Positions 25,898-34,805 of a DNA stretch of 64,000 bases are shown piece by piece. Within the stretch, counting starts at the first letter, position 1. Every line of letters starts with the position of its first letter. The position numbers were made by a program, and so were the translations under genes. Location: the NCBI GenBank assembly GCA_963666705.2, contig CAXXKO010000025.1:62001-126000 (forward strand), given 5' to 3'. Origin of the DNA: G963666705 sp963666705. GTDB taxonomy: Bacteria; Pseudomonadota; Alphaproteobacteria; CADEGL01. The notes beneath the pieces were generated by a model, which was not told where the DNA came from, did no database searches, and was given only the letters and a program-made list of their open reading frames with translations.

Positions 25898-27076
25898 TCA
25901 ATCGACGATGCGCAGGACGCGCGGGGTATCCGTCAGCACCTCGACCCCGCCCCTCGTCACGGCCCAGGTCTCGCTCACGCCAACGGCGCCCATGCCGGGC
26001 AGCAGGATCATGGGCACGGTGTGGAACACCATGCCGACCCGCAAGGGGCGCTTGTCGTCGGGCTTGATATCCATGATCTGGCCTTCGCCCCAGCCCGGCG
26101 GGAAGCCGATGCCGATCGAATAGCCGGTGCGGTGCAGCCAGCGGTGACCGAGGCCCGCCTTCTCGACGACGCCGCGCCCGGCCCGGTCCACCTCGCCGGC
26201 GGTGACGCCGGGCCGCGCCTTGGCGAGCAGCGCGTCGTGCGCGCCGATGACGGCATCGGCCGCCTTGCGCAGCTTGGCCGAGGGCTGGCCGACAGAGACC
26301 GTGCGCATGATCGAGCCGCCATAACGGTAGATGCAGCCGCCCACCTCGAAGAACACCTGGTCGCCCTTCTTCACCCGCTGGCGCTCGAAGCTCGCGTGGC
26401 CCAGGGCCGAGCGCGGGCCGGTGACGATATAGGGCTGGGAGCTCACGTACTCGCTGCCCGCCCCCACCATGGCATGATAGACCTCGCCCGCGATGTCGTT
26501 CTCCGTGACGCCCGGGCGCGTCATGGCGATGCCGGCCTCCATGCCGGCGACGGCCGTCGCCGCGGCCTGGCGGATATATTCGATCTCGGCCGGGGACTTG
26601 ATCATGCGGTAGCGCTCGACGAGGCCGCCCGCGGGCACGAAGGTGGCCTTTTGCATGCGCCCGCGCAGGCCGTCGAGGATGGCGGCCGGCAGGAAGAAGC
26701 CGCTATCGTCGAAGCCGATTCGCGCGCTGGCGCCGCCCATCGCCTCGAGGCAGTGGGCGGTGGCGTCGAAATAGCTCTCCGTGTCGGCGACGCCGTAGCC
26801 CTCCTTGATCCAGGAGAGGCCCTCGACGTTGGTGAACTCGATCTTGCGGACGACGAACCGCGGCCCGCCCGTAAGCGGCACCGCGAGCGCCTGGTACACG
26901 TAATAGCCCGTCGTGCGGTAGCCGGTCAGGTAGTAGATATTCTCCGGCCCCGTCACCAGCAGGATATCGACGCCCGCCTGCTTCATCCCCTTGCGCAGGT
27001 TGGCGAGGCGCTGGCGGAACTCCGCCACCTTGAACGGGTAGCCGAAGCTCTTGGGCTTCTTCGAATTGGCGGCCAT
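25898..27076 (-). CDS. M24-family (creatinase/ectoine hydrolase-like) protein 1
   Basis: The 392-residue protein has an N-terminal creatinase domain (VDILLVTGPENIYYLTGYRTTGYYVYQ) and a C-terminal pita-bread domain. Of the usual metal ligands, the two aspartates of the GD...D.G...SD block are altered: GDQVFFEVGGCIYRYGGSIMRTVSVG. That matches non-metal or atypical members such as creatinase and ectoine hydrolase rather than Xaa-Pro peptidases. ATG 27076 is chosen because the upstream extension is not family-like. It is the second gene of the EamA-M24-racemase-racemase-M20 operon, suggesting a C-N hydrolase for a small nitrogen compound. Confidence 0.88.
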   Translation of the reverse strand: MAANSKKPKSFGYPFKVAEFRQRLANLRKGMKQAGVDILLVTGPENIYYLTGYRTTGYYVYQALAVPLTGGPRFVVRKIEFTNVEGLSWIKEGYGVADTESYFDATAHCLEAMGGASARIGFDDSGFFLPAAILDGLRGRMQKATFVPAGGLVERYRMIKSPAEIEYIRQAAATAVAGMEAGIAMTRPGVTENDIAGEVYHAMVGAGSEYVSSQPYIVTGPRSALGHASFERQRVKKGDQVFFEVGGCIYRYGGSIMRTVSVGQPSAKLRKAADAVIGAHDALLAKARPGVTAGEVDRAGRGVVEKAGLGHRWLHRTGYSIGIGFPPGWGEGQIMDIKPDDKRPLRVGMVFHTVPMILLPGMGAVGVSETWAVTRGGVEVLTDTPRVLRIVD

Positions 27077-27159
27077 GTGGTTGCTCCCCCGCTTCCTCGG
27101 CGAAGGACGCGCGTCCGTCCCTCGCGTCCCGCCCATGCTCGCCCATCGCCGCCCCCGGT

Positions 27160-28092
27160 TCAAGGAGCACGGGAGCCCGCTTCGCTACGGGCGAGCTTGG
27201 CCTCGCGGCGGCCGATATAGAAGGTCGAGGCGGCGATGATGCCGGCGCTCGCGAGGGTCCAGCTGTCCGGCACTTCGCCGAAGGCGACGTAGCCGACAAC
27301 GCCGAAGGAGAGCAGGCGCAAGTAGTCGAAGGTCATGACGGCCGAAGTCTCGGCGACGGCGAGGGCGCGGGTCACGCACAGGTGGCCGATGGTGGAGGCG
27401 ACCGCCATGCCGAGGATCCAGAGCCACACCGCGCCCGCCGGCGTCGTCCACACGAAGAGCGCCGGCACCAGCGAGAGCGGCGTCACCCAGGCGAACATAT
27501 GGGCGACGATGGTCGCCGGCGGCTCCGTCCGCGCGAGGACGCGCACCAGGATCAGCGCGAAGGCCCAGATAATCGCGTCGCTCAGCACCAGGATGGCGGC
27601 GAGGCTGATGCTCTCGAAGCCCGGCCGCAGGATGACCAGCGTGCCCGAGAAGCCGATCAGGATCGCGGTCCAGCGGCGCACGCGCACGACCTCGCGCAAG
27701 ATCAGCGCCGAGAGCACGGTGGCGAAGATGGGGGCCGTGAAGTTGAGCGAGACGGCTTCCACGAGCTCGATATTGGGGATGGCCGAGAACCAGCACAGCA
27801 TGGCGCTCAGGAACAGGGTCGCGCGCAGGAAGTGGAGCTTCAGGTTGGGCGAGCGCAGGAGGTTGATGCGCTGACGGAAAAGCCAGGGGGCGAGGAAGGC
27901 CACGCCGAGGAGGTTGCGGAAGAAGACCAGCTCGAACGGGTGCAGGGACTCGGCTGCGGGCCGGATCATCGCCGTCATGATGGAGAAGAAGACGCCCGCC
28001 ACAGCCATCCACAGCCCGCCCCGTAGGGGCGCCGGGATGGCCTCGAAATAGGCCCGCGCCTCGACCAGGCGCCTGATGCTCGGCGGCGGCAC
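27160..28092 (-). CDS. EamA (DMT) transporter 2
   Basis: The 310-residue inner-membrane carrier has ten helices in two EamA repeats (LRGGLWMAVAGVFFSIMTAM; AAILVLSDAIIWAFALILVRVL), ending in a basic tail RREAKLARSEAG. Start is GTG 28092. It is first in the minus-strand operon with M24, racemases and M20 hydrolase, 83 bp before the M24 gene. It probably moves the substrate or product of that pathway. It resembles the EamA protein at 32718 in its C-terminus (ASTFYI.RREAKL). Confidence 0.88.
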   Translation of the reverse strand: MPPPSIRRLVEARAYFEAIPAPLRGGLWMAVAGVFFSIMTAMIRPAAESLHPFELVFFRNLLGVAFLAPWLFRQRINLLRSPNLKLHFLRATLFLSAMLCWFSAIPNIELVEAVSLNFTAPIFATVLSALILREVVRVRRWTAILIGFSGTLVILRPGFESISLAAILVLSDAIIWAFALILVRVLARTEPPATIVAHMFAWVTPLSLVPALFVWTTPAGAVWLWILGMAVASTIGHLCVTRALAVAETSAVMTFDYLRLLSFGVVGYVAFGEVPDSWTLASAGIIAASTFYIGRREAKLARSEAGSRAP

Positions 28093-28333
28093 GGCGGACG
28101 CCTTCCCGTCAGCCGCCCGCCGCCGCGCCGGCGTGGCGGGCGCCGCGCACGGCCGGCGAGGCTTGCGGCAACGTGGCGCGCGCCGAACCCGATCCGGTCA
28201 TCCCTCCGCTGTCCCCCTCGCCATGCCGCGCGGCGAACCTATTGCCTCGCGCCGGCAAAGGGAAGTTCGCGCGACGGGTAATGCGGGCGCGTGTGCGAAG
28301 CGGATACTGTGTGACCGAGCTCGAGGTTTGGAT

Positions 28334-28744
28334 TTAACGCAATAGCGCTAGAAATCCGGCCTGTTCGAAATGTCGGTCATGGGCCAGAGCCTCTCGCACG
28401 CCTGATCCCTCCATGATGAGGAAGGACGCGCAGTCGGTCAGTCCCCAGTCTTTGTCGGATCGGCTGGCGTAGCGCTTCGCCGCGTCACGAAAGGCATTGC
28501 TGGTCTGTGGCGTGATGGTGATATCGGCGCGGTCACGCAACTGAATCTCGAGATCGACCACTGCCTCACGAATACTCGATCCCCGGTCCGCAAGGCCGTT
28601 GAAGACTTCGGCGAGCACCATTTCCGAGGTGATCAGCCGATGTGGTCCCAGATCCGCGAACACGGTCCGCGCCCGCTCATGCAGGTCGTCGTGCGGATGC
28701 AGCAACGCAATCTAGAACCCAGCATCGGCAAAGATGACGCTCAT
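28334..28744 (-). pseudogene. PIN-domain (VapC-like) toxin with an early in-frame TAG
   Basis: PIN toxins are Mg-dependent RNases. The frame from ATG 28744 reads MSVIFADAGF, then TAG, then IALLHPHDDLHERA, with later conserved acidic residues in TSEMVLAEVFN and DWGLTDCASFLIM. PIN proteins usually have Trp or Tyr after the first Asp block (ADAGFW-like), so TGG to TAG is the likely change. The ATG overlaps the TGA of the upstream partner as ATGA. A TTG at 28705 could start a protein lacking the first catalytic Asp, which would be inactive. Confidence 0.82.
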
Positions 28745-29673
28745 TCCTCTTTCCGTTTTCGACCATAGAGATAGTGATCGAGGTTGCGGGCTAAGTCAGT
28801 CGGCACCGTTTGCCATTCTGCGCCGGGCACGCGCGCGCTGATTTCGGCAACCATGGCGAGGAGCGAGGCAGGCTCGTCGCCGTCCACGCCGCGACCATTG
28901 GGCTCGACCAGCGTGATGGCCTCGACGATAAGAAATCGCTTCAGCGATCCGTCCGACTGGATGAACTCGCCGGTGCCCCGCACCCTCATGCGCATGCAAT
29001 CATGGTCGCCCAGCGCGTCGAGAATTGTTCGCTCATGTTCCGGTTGAAACGGCCCGCGCACCTTCCGTCCGTCGTCAAGGCGGATAGCAAAGGTCGACCC
29101 ATCGAGATCCGTGCCGCGCACCTCGCCGATCAGATCCACTTGATCCTCGTAAACCGGTTCGACCCAGGCGAGGATAAGGTCACGCACACGACCGTCGTAG
29201 CGTGCGGGAATGGGACGGCGAGCGGAGCTGAGCAAGATACCTTCATCTTCGCGCAAGCTCTGCCCAAAGCCATCGAACAGGGGTACCACAGCACTCGGCA
29301 ATTCCGGCGGGGCGGGTTGGCCGAGGTCGGCGGCGTCGATAGCCTCGCCCAGGACGGTCGCGGCCTCGTCTATCTCGTCTGCGATATCGTCGAACGGCAG
29401 CGATGGCGTCGCGGCGACATCGACCTCACGAATCAGCGGCACGGCCGTCGATCCCGGCATCAGGCGGAAGAACTTTATCGAAATGCGTGACTCGAAGTTA
29501 CGTGGCAGCCGCGCGCGATTTGGGTTGCGGCGGCGCCAGATTTCCTTCGCGGTTTCGACCAGCAGCTTCTTGTAGGCGGTCAGCTCAGGCAGGACGTCGA
29601 GTTCAAGCCCATGGTCCTCGAATCGCGAGCCGGTAAACCGAAGCGTCGCCAGCTCCCTTTTCTCCCGTGGCAT
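28741..29673 (-). CDS. hypothetical partner of the PIN protein (possible long antitoxin)
   Basis: The 310-residue protein has no domain I can name. Start ATG 29673 (MPREKRELATLRF) follows GGAGG at 7 bases; a longer frame exists. The N-terminal half contains a basic segment AKEIWRRRNPNRARLP. The middle looks beta-rich (GEVRGTDLDGSTFAIRLDDGRKVRG). The C-terminus VPTDLARNLDHYLYGRKRKEE resembles C-terminal tails seen in proteins encoded beside PIN toxins. The 4-bp overlap with the PIN gene implies coupled expression, as in toxin-antitoxin pairs. If it is an antitoxin it is unusually long. Confidence 0.65.
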   Translation of the reverse strand: MPREKRELATLRFTGSRFEDHGLELDVLPELTAYKKLLVETAKEIWRRRNPNRARLPRNFESRISIKFFRLMPGSTAVPLIREVDVAATPSLPFDDIADEIDEAATVLGEAIDAADLGQPAPPELPSAVVPLFDGFGQSLREDEGILLSSARRPIPARYDGRVRDLILAWVEPVYEDQVDLIGEVRGTDLDGSTFAIRLDDGRKVRGPFQPEHERTILDALGDHDCMRMRVRGTGEFIQSDGSLKRFLIVEAITLVEPNGRGVDGDEPASLLAMVAEISARVPGAEWQTVPTDLARNLDHYLYGRKRKEE

Positions 29674-29878
29674 GATGCGACCTCCGAACGTATCCATTGC
29701 GGTATCCAAGGATAAGGAGTGGCGTGTGCGAAGTCACCCAATCTCCTATCGGCTTGGAAGCCCCTCCATGCCCGCATGGCCCGATTGACATTCCGCCGGG
29801 GCTGCTTGACGGTTGACCCGCGCGACCGCCCGGTGGGGTTGCCGGGCGCGTGAGGCGGCGCAGAGGGGAGCGAGCGAT

Positions 29879-31033
29879 ATGTCCAAGCATGATTTCGAGC
29901 TTTCGGAGTTCGAGGACCGGCAGGCGCGGGTCCGCGCGGCGATGGAGAAGGAGGGCCTCGACCTCCTGATCGTCGTCCACCCCGTCAACATGGCCTGGCT
30001 GACCGGTACCGGGCACAAGGGCTACCAGGAGTTCCAGTGCCTGTTCTTCACCCGGGACCCGGGGCCGATGACCATCATCACCCGCCTCGCCGACGCCTAT
30101 GAGGTCGAGTGCGAGAGCCTGGCGGCGGATGTGCGCGGCTGGGGCGGGCTCGACCCGGAGGACCCGGTCGACATCTTCAAGGCGGTGATGAAGGAGAAGG
30201 GCTACACGGGCCGGCGCATCGGCCTGGAGGTGCCGCGCTTCTACATGGGTGTGGACGACTACCTCGAGATCCGCGACTTCCTCGGCGATTCCCTGGTCAT
30301 GGAAGCGAACCGCCTGGTCGAGGACCTGAAGCTCGTCAAATCGCCAGCCGAGATCGCTTATATCCGCAAGGCCGTCACCATCGCCGACGCCGGCCTCGCC
30401 CGCTTCGCCGAGAAGGCGCGGGCCGGCATGACCGAGCACCAGATGGCGGCCGAGATCTATTACGAGATGATGTCGCTGAACGGCGACCTGGCGGCGAGCC
30501 CGATCAACCTCGCCTCGGGCCCGCGCACGGCTTACGGCCACGGCCTGCCGAGCGAGCGCAAGGTCGGGGCGGGCGATTTCATCATGGTCGAGTTCGGCGG
30601 CGCCTACCGGCGCTACGGCACCACCGTCGGCCGCCACGCCTGCGCCGGCGAGCCCTCGAACCGCATGCAGGAGCTCCACGACCTGGTGCTGGCCTCCTGC
30701 GACGCCTGCATCGACGCCATCCGGCCGGGCGTGCCGGCGGTCGAGCCCCACAACGCGGCGCGCAAGGTGATCGAGGACGCCGGCCTCATCGAGAGCTGCT
30801 GGCACACGACGGGCTACGGCATCGCACCTGGCTACCCGCCCTCGTGGGGCGAATCCGTCGACATGTTCGGGGACAGCGAATACGTGCTCGAGGAGGGCAT
30901 GGTGCTCTCGGTCGAGCCGCCGGTTTTCGTACCCGAGGAGAAGCTGGGCGCGCGCCTCATCGACAACGTGCTGGTGACGCGCGACGGGGCCGAGCTCCTG
31001 TCGAGCAACCCGCGGGACATCGTCGTCATCTGA
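29879..31033 (+). CDS. M24-family (creatinase-like) protein 2
   Basis: The 384-residue protein has the same two-domain layout. Creatinase N-domain: LDLLIVVHPVNMAWLTGTGHKGYQEFQ. In the pita-bread domain the metal-binding aspartates are replaced: GDFIMVEFGGAYRRYGTTVGRHACAG. Other blocks (SGPRTAYGHGLPSE, HTTGYGIAPGYPPSWGE, LSVEPPVFVPEE) match ectoine-hydrolase-like proteins. ATG 29879 has a GGGGAGCGAG ribosome site. The stop overlaps the ATG of the EthD gene (TGATG), so the two are coupled. Confidence 0.88.
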   Translation: MSKHDFELSEFEDRQARVRAAMEKEGLDLLIVVHPVNMAWLTGTGHKGYQEFQCLFFTRDPGPMTIITRLADAYEVECESLAADVRGWGGLDPEDPVDIFKAVMKEKGYTGRRIGLEVPRFYMGVDDYLEIRDFLGDSLVMEANRLVEDLKLVKSPAEIAYIRKAVTIADAGLARFAEKARAGMTEHQMAAEIYYEMMSLNGDLAASPINLASGPRTAYGHGLPSERKVGAGDFIMVEFGGAYRRYGTTVGRHACAGEPSNRMQELHDLVLASCDACIDAIRPGVPAVEPHNAARKVIEDAGLIESCWHTTGYGIAPGYPPSWGESVDMFGDSEYVLEEGMVLSVEPPVFVPEEKLGARLIDNVLVTRDGAELLSSNPRDIVVI

Positions 31034-31317
31034 TGTTCAAGGTCATGATCGTCCTCGGCCGGCGCCCCGACATGCCGGTCGAGGCGTTCCGGCGCTACTG
31101 GGTCGAGACCCACGGGCCCATCGCCGCCGCCATGCCGGGCCTCGTCCGCTACACGCAGCACCACGCCGTGCCGGGACCGGCCGGGGCGCCGCCGGGGCAC
31201 GACGGCATCGCCGAGCTGTGGTACGCGGACGAGGAGGCCTGGCGCGCGAGCCGCACCTCGCCCGAGGCCGCCGCCGCGCGCGACGACCTCGTCAACTTCT
31301 GCGATTTATACCAGTGA
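31033..31317 (+). pseudogene. EthD-domain protein, 3' end displaced by IS
   Basis: A small ferredoxin-like alpha+beta barrel protein of the EthD group starts MFKVMIVLGRRPDMPVEAFRRYWVETHGPI and has FRRYW..THGP, the family signature. The IS630-type element entered at codon 93. The present ending Tyr-Gln-stop is read from the IS end. The original last 14 codons (GRVAYLFVEAIELL) survive after the IS at 32487-32531 in the matching frame. The joined protein would be 106 residues, typical of the family. The shortened product may still fold, but the C-terminal strand that completes the barrel is lost. Confidence 0.82.
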
Positions 31318-32483
31318 GCGCCTGAATTGACTCTCGGGATATTCATTGATGGCGGATGATGGCGGATTGTGATTCTATGGTCTCCCACCAGATGTGGGGG
31401 ATGTCATGGGATCAGCACTCAAGATACGGGATGATTTGACGCCTTTGGAGCTTCGGCGCTGGGCTCGCGTGGAATCGTACGGTCGAGCGGCGGCGCGGGC
31501 CTATGGGATCGCGAATGCTTTGGAGGAGATGCCCCGGGCTGATGCCGCGCGGCTTGCGGGGATGGATCGCCAAACGCTTCGCGACGCGGTTGTTCGTTAC
31601 AATGCAAAGGGATTGGAGGGGCTTCACGACCGTCCAAAGGGCTACTCGCCGCGGCGGCTGACGGCAGACGAGGAAGCGGCGCTGGCGGCGGTCATCATCG
31701 CCGGGCCGGAGCCTGAGCGCGACGGGGTTTGCGCCTGGACCCGGGCCGATCTGTGCCGCTGGCTGGAGGAGCGCTTCGCCAAGACCTACCACCCCTCGAG
31801 CATGACCCGGGTTCTACGGCGGATGGGATTTTCCCGCCAGAAGGCGCGCCCGAGCCACCCGCGAAGGGACGCCGAAGCGCAGGAGCGCTTCAAAAAAGGG
31901 GGCTTCGCGACATCCTGAAGGCGACCGCCGCGGCGCATCCCGACAAGCGCCTACAGCTGTGGTTTCAGGATGAAGCGCGCGTCGGCAACAAGGGCCGGGT
32001 GTGTCACCGGTGGTGGCGCAGGGGCGAGCGTGCCCCCGGGACGCGTCAAATCGGCTACCAGTGGGCCTACATCTTCTCCGCCGTGCGCCCGGACACCGGC
32101 GACGACGTCACCCTGGTGATGCCGAGCGTCAACGCCAAGGTCATGGACCTGTTTCTCGCACACTTCGCCGATACCCTGGACCAGGATGCGCACGCCGTCA
32201 TGATGTGCGACGGCGCCGGTTGGCACGACGAGCGCGCCCTCACCGTCCCCGACAACGTCACCTTGGCGCTGTTGCCGCCTTACAGTCCCGAACTCAACCC
32301 CGTCGAGCGGGTTTGGCTCTACCTACGCGAACGCTTCCTATCGCTCCGCGTCCTCGACGACACCGAGGCCATCATCGACGCCTGTTGCCAAGCATGGATC
32401 GACCTCATCGCAGAACCGGATCGTATGCGAACCCTCTGCGCCTATCCATGGATCATGAAGGTGATTTCATAGGCTCACTGGTA
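31309..32483 (+). mobile_element. IS630-type insertion sequence, copy 1
   Basis: The 1175-bp element has inverted ends TACCAGTGAGC / GCTCACTGGTA. The flanks are TTA on both sides (31306-31308 and 32484-32486). A second copy at 46248-47422 differs by very little and is flanked by TCA on both sides. The matching 3-bp flanks point to a TNA-type target duplication. It sits in the EthD gene. Confidence 0.88.
31406..32472 (+). CDS. IS630-family transposase, two frames (copy 1)
   Basis: The first frame (to 31918) encodes winged helix-turn-helix domains (ARLAGMDRQTLRDAVVRYN). The second, -1 frame encodes the DDE domain with LWFQDEARVG, MMCDGAGWHDE and PYSPELNPVERVW. The frames overlap at a run of six A and five G (31892-31902), a plausible slippery site that gives a fused protein of about 355 residues. 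Two-frame arrangement with an A-run is common for this family, so the frame change is likely programmed rather than damage. Both copies in the window have it. Confidence 0.85.
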
Positions 32484-32550
32484 TTAGGCCGCGTCGCCTA
32501 CCTCTTCGTCGAGGCCATCGAGCTGCTCTGAGATCGAGGCGCGAGCCGGC

Positions 32551-32672
32551 CGGCCCTCATACTTCGACAGGCTCAGCATGAGGGCCTCACCCTGAGCCAA
32601 CCCACCCGCCCGGCCCTCATACTTCGACAGGCTCAGCATGAGGGCCTCACCCTGAGCCTGTCGAAGGGGGAG
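32551..32672. repeat. tandem CTTCGACAGGCTCAG palindromic repeats
   Basis: A 48-bp block starting CGGCCCTCATACTTCGACAG occurs at 32551 and again at 32611 (60-bp period). The second unit is extended by an inverted CTGAGCCTGTCGAAG. It belongs to the same family as 17228-17291 and 59297-59402. Confidence 0.85.
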
Positions 32673-32717
32673 GCCCGGGTGCCGCAAAGAATCGGTCCAG
32701 GGCCGGTCCGACGCCAT

Positions 32718-33641
32718 TCAGAGCCGGCCGGCCGCCTTCAGCTTCGCCTCCCGGCGCATGATGTAGAAGGTGCTGGCCGCGATCACCGCCGCACCGACCC
32801 CGGTCCAGACATCCGGCACCTCGGCGAACAGGATATAGCCGACGAGCGCCGCGAGGATGAGCTGCGCGTAGATGAAGGGGGCGACGGCCGTGGTCTCGCC
32901 GATGCGCCAGGCGAGAATTGAGAACACCTGCGCCAAGGTCGTGAGCGCGCCGATGGATGCGAGCAGGCCGAGCTCGAGCCAGGTCGGGTCGCGCCAGTAG
33001 AAGACGGTCGGCACCGCCGCGAACGCCAGGATGAAGAGGCTCAGGTAGAATATGATGGTGACCGGGCGCTCGGTCCCCGCGAGTTTCTTCACGACCACGG
33101 CAACGGCCGCGTCGGTGAGGCCGATGGTGAGCGCCACCAACATCACGGGGTCGAACGCCACGACGCCCGGGCGCAGCACGATGAGCACGCCGAGGAAGCC
33201 GGTGACCGTCGCCGCCGTGCGGCGCAGGCGCACCCGCTCGCCCAGGAACAGCACCGCCAGCACGATGAGGAAGAGCGGCATGGTGAAGATCATGGCCGTG
33301 GCGTCGGCCAACGGCAGGCGCGCGAAAGTGAAGTAGAAAGCCATCATGCTGGCGAAGGTGAGGAGGGCGCGCAGCACGTGCATGTCCAGGTGCTTCGTGG
33401 CCACGGCCGCGCGGCCGGCGCGGAGGACGAAGGGCAGGATGACGAGGAGGCCGACGGCGGCGCGGAAGAACACGAGCTCGATCGTGGGCACGTCGCGGCC
33501 GACGAGCTTCACGAACACGACCATCACCGTGATCACCGCGACATGCACGAGAATCCAGATCGCCCCGCGAACGTTGGGGGCGAGGAGGAGCCAGCGGCGG
33601 CGCAGGCCGTCGAGGCGGGTCGTCTGGCTCAACGCGGACAT
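32718..33641 (-). CDS. EamA (DMT) transporter 3
   Basis: The 307-residue membrane protein has two EamA halves: IWILVHVAVITVMVVFVKLVG, RALLTFASMMAFYFTFARL and a second block TTLAQVFSILAWRIGETTAVAPFIYAQLILAALVGY. ATG 33641 (MSALSQTTRL) is preferred because upstream residues are not membrane-protein-like. It is divergent from a 2-hydroxyacid dehydrogenase gene 151 bp away, which might supply or use its substrate. Confidence 0.87.
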   Translation of the reverse strand: MSALSQTTRLDGLRRRWLLLAPNVRGAIWILVHVAVITVMVVFVKLVGRDVPTIELVFFRAAVGLLVILPFVLRAGRAAVATKHLDMHVLRALLTFASMMAFYFTFARLPLADATAMIFTMPLFLIVLAVLFLGERVRLRRTAATVTGFLGVLIVLRPGVVAFDPVMLVALTIGLTDAAVAVVVKKLAGTERPVTIIFYLSLFILAFAAVPTVFYWRDPTWLELGLLASIGALTTLAQVFSILAWRIGETTAVAPFIYAQLILAALVGYILFAEVPDVWTGVGAAVIAASTFYIMRREAKLKAAGRL

Positions 33642-33792
33642 ACACCCACTCACGCCCAGTGTCCCGGGCCGGAGGGCACCGGCGCTTGAACCCGCGGCCC
33701 CCAGGTGGTGAAGTCTCCGCCCATCGCCCGCCCGGGTCAAACGCGCTCCGCGCTCGCCCGGTGGATGACGCATGAAAATTGAGGAGGAGGCC

Positions 33793-34788
33793 ATGGCGCG
33801 CCGCAAGCTCAACATCTATTTCGACGCTGGGCTGAAGAAGCCGTCCGTCTTCCAGGTCACCGAGGCGCGCTACCGGTCCGCCGCCCGTCGCCACCCGGCG
33901 CTCGCCCGCCACGTCCGGGCTCGGATCGGCGATGGCGAGCGCGATTTGGCGCCGATGATCGGTGAGGTGGACGCGTTGGTCGGCTTCCACTTCCCGACCG
34001 GGCTGATCCGCGACCGGGCAACCAACCTCAAATGGCTGCACGCGACCGGGGCCGGTGTCGAGCACCTGCTGCCTCTCGACTGGCTGCCCGGTGGCGCCGT
34101 TCTCACCAACAACAGCGGCGTCCACGCGGCGAAGACGCTCGAAGCGGCGACCCTCGCCATCCTCGCCCTCAACACCCGCCTGCCCGAGATCGTCACCAAT
34201 CAGCGCGCGGCGCGTTGGAAGCAAGTCTTCACGCCCGCCGTCCGAGGGCGGACGCTGCTCGTGGTGGGCGTGGGCGGCATGGGCGGGGCGGCGGCGCGCG
34301 CCGGCAAGCGCCTCGGCATGCAGGTGCTCGGCGTCCGCCGCTCGGGCCGCGGGCACCGCGCCGTCGACGAGATGTTCGCGCCCGCCGACCTCGCCCGCGT
34401 CATCCCTCGCGCCGATATCGTCTTCGTGACCGCGCCGCTCACCCCCGACACCAAGCATCTCGTCGGCCGGGCCGAGCTCGACCGCATGAAGCCCAGCGCC
34501 GGGCTCGTCAACTTCGGTCGCGCGGGCGTGGTCGACTACCGGGCGCTCGGCGCTAAATTGCGCCGCAATGAGATCGCCGGCGCCATCCTCGACGTGTTCG
34601 ACCCCGAGCCGCTGCCGTCAAGCTCGCCCCTATGGCGCACGCCCAACCTCATCATGACGCCGCACGTCACCTCGGACGACGACGAGGCCTATATGCCGCT
34701 CACCCTCGACCTGGTGTTCGAGAACATCGCGCGCCTCTTGGACGGCCGCGCCCTCAAGAACGCCGTGCGCCCCGAATACGGCTATTGA
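33793..34788 (+). CDS. D-isomer-specific 2-hydroxyacid dehydrogenase family protein
   Basis: The 331-residue NAD(P)-dependent enzyme interconverts a 2-keto acid and D-2-hydroxy acid. The Rossmann motif is LLVVGVGGMGGAAAR. The catalytic set is visible: Arg in VNFGRAGVVDY, Glu in DVFDPEPLP and His in MTPHVTSDD. ATG 33793 has GAGGAGGAG 5 bases upstream and is preferred to ATG 33772. It converges on two minus-strand SDR genes. Confidence 0.9.
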   Translation: MARRKLNIYFDAGLKKPSVFQVTEARYRSAARRHPALARHVRARIGDGERDLAPMIGEVDALVGFHFPTGLIRDRATNLKWLHATGAGVEHLLPLDWLPGGAVLTNNSGVHAAKTLEAATLAILALNTRLPEIVTNQRAARWKQVFTPAVRGRTLLVVGVGGMGGAAARAGKRLGMQVLGVRRSGRGHRAVDEMFAPADLARVIPRADIVFVTAPLTPDTKHLVGRAELDRMKPSAGLVNFGRAGVVDYRALGAKLRRNEIAGAILDVFDPEPLPSSSPLWRTPNLIMTPHVTSDDDEAYMPLTLDLVFENIARLLDGRALKNAVRPEYGY

Positions 34789-34805
34789 CGTGCCGACGGG
34801 GCCGG

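Noticed and set aside
31309..31310. Classical TA duplication for the IS630-type copies
   Set aside because: It leaves a stop in EthD and ignores the TTA/TTA and TCA/TCA flanks; 3-bp duplication explains both sites better.
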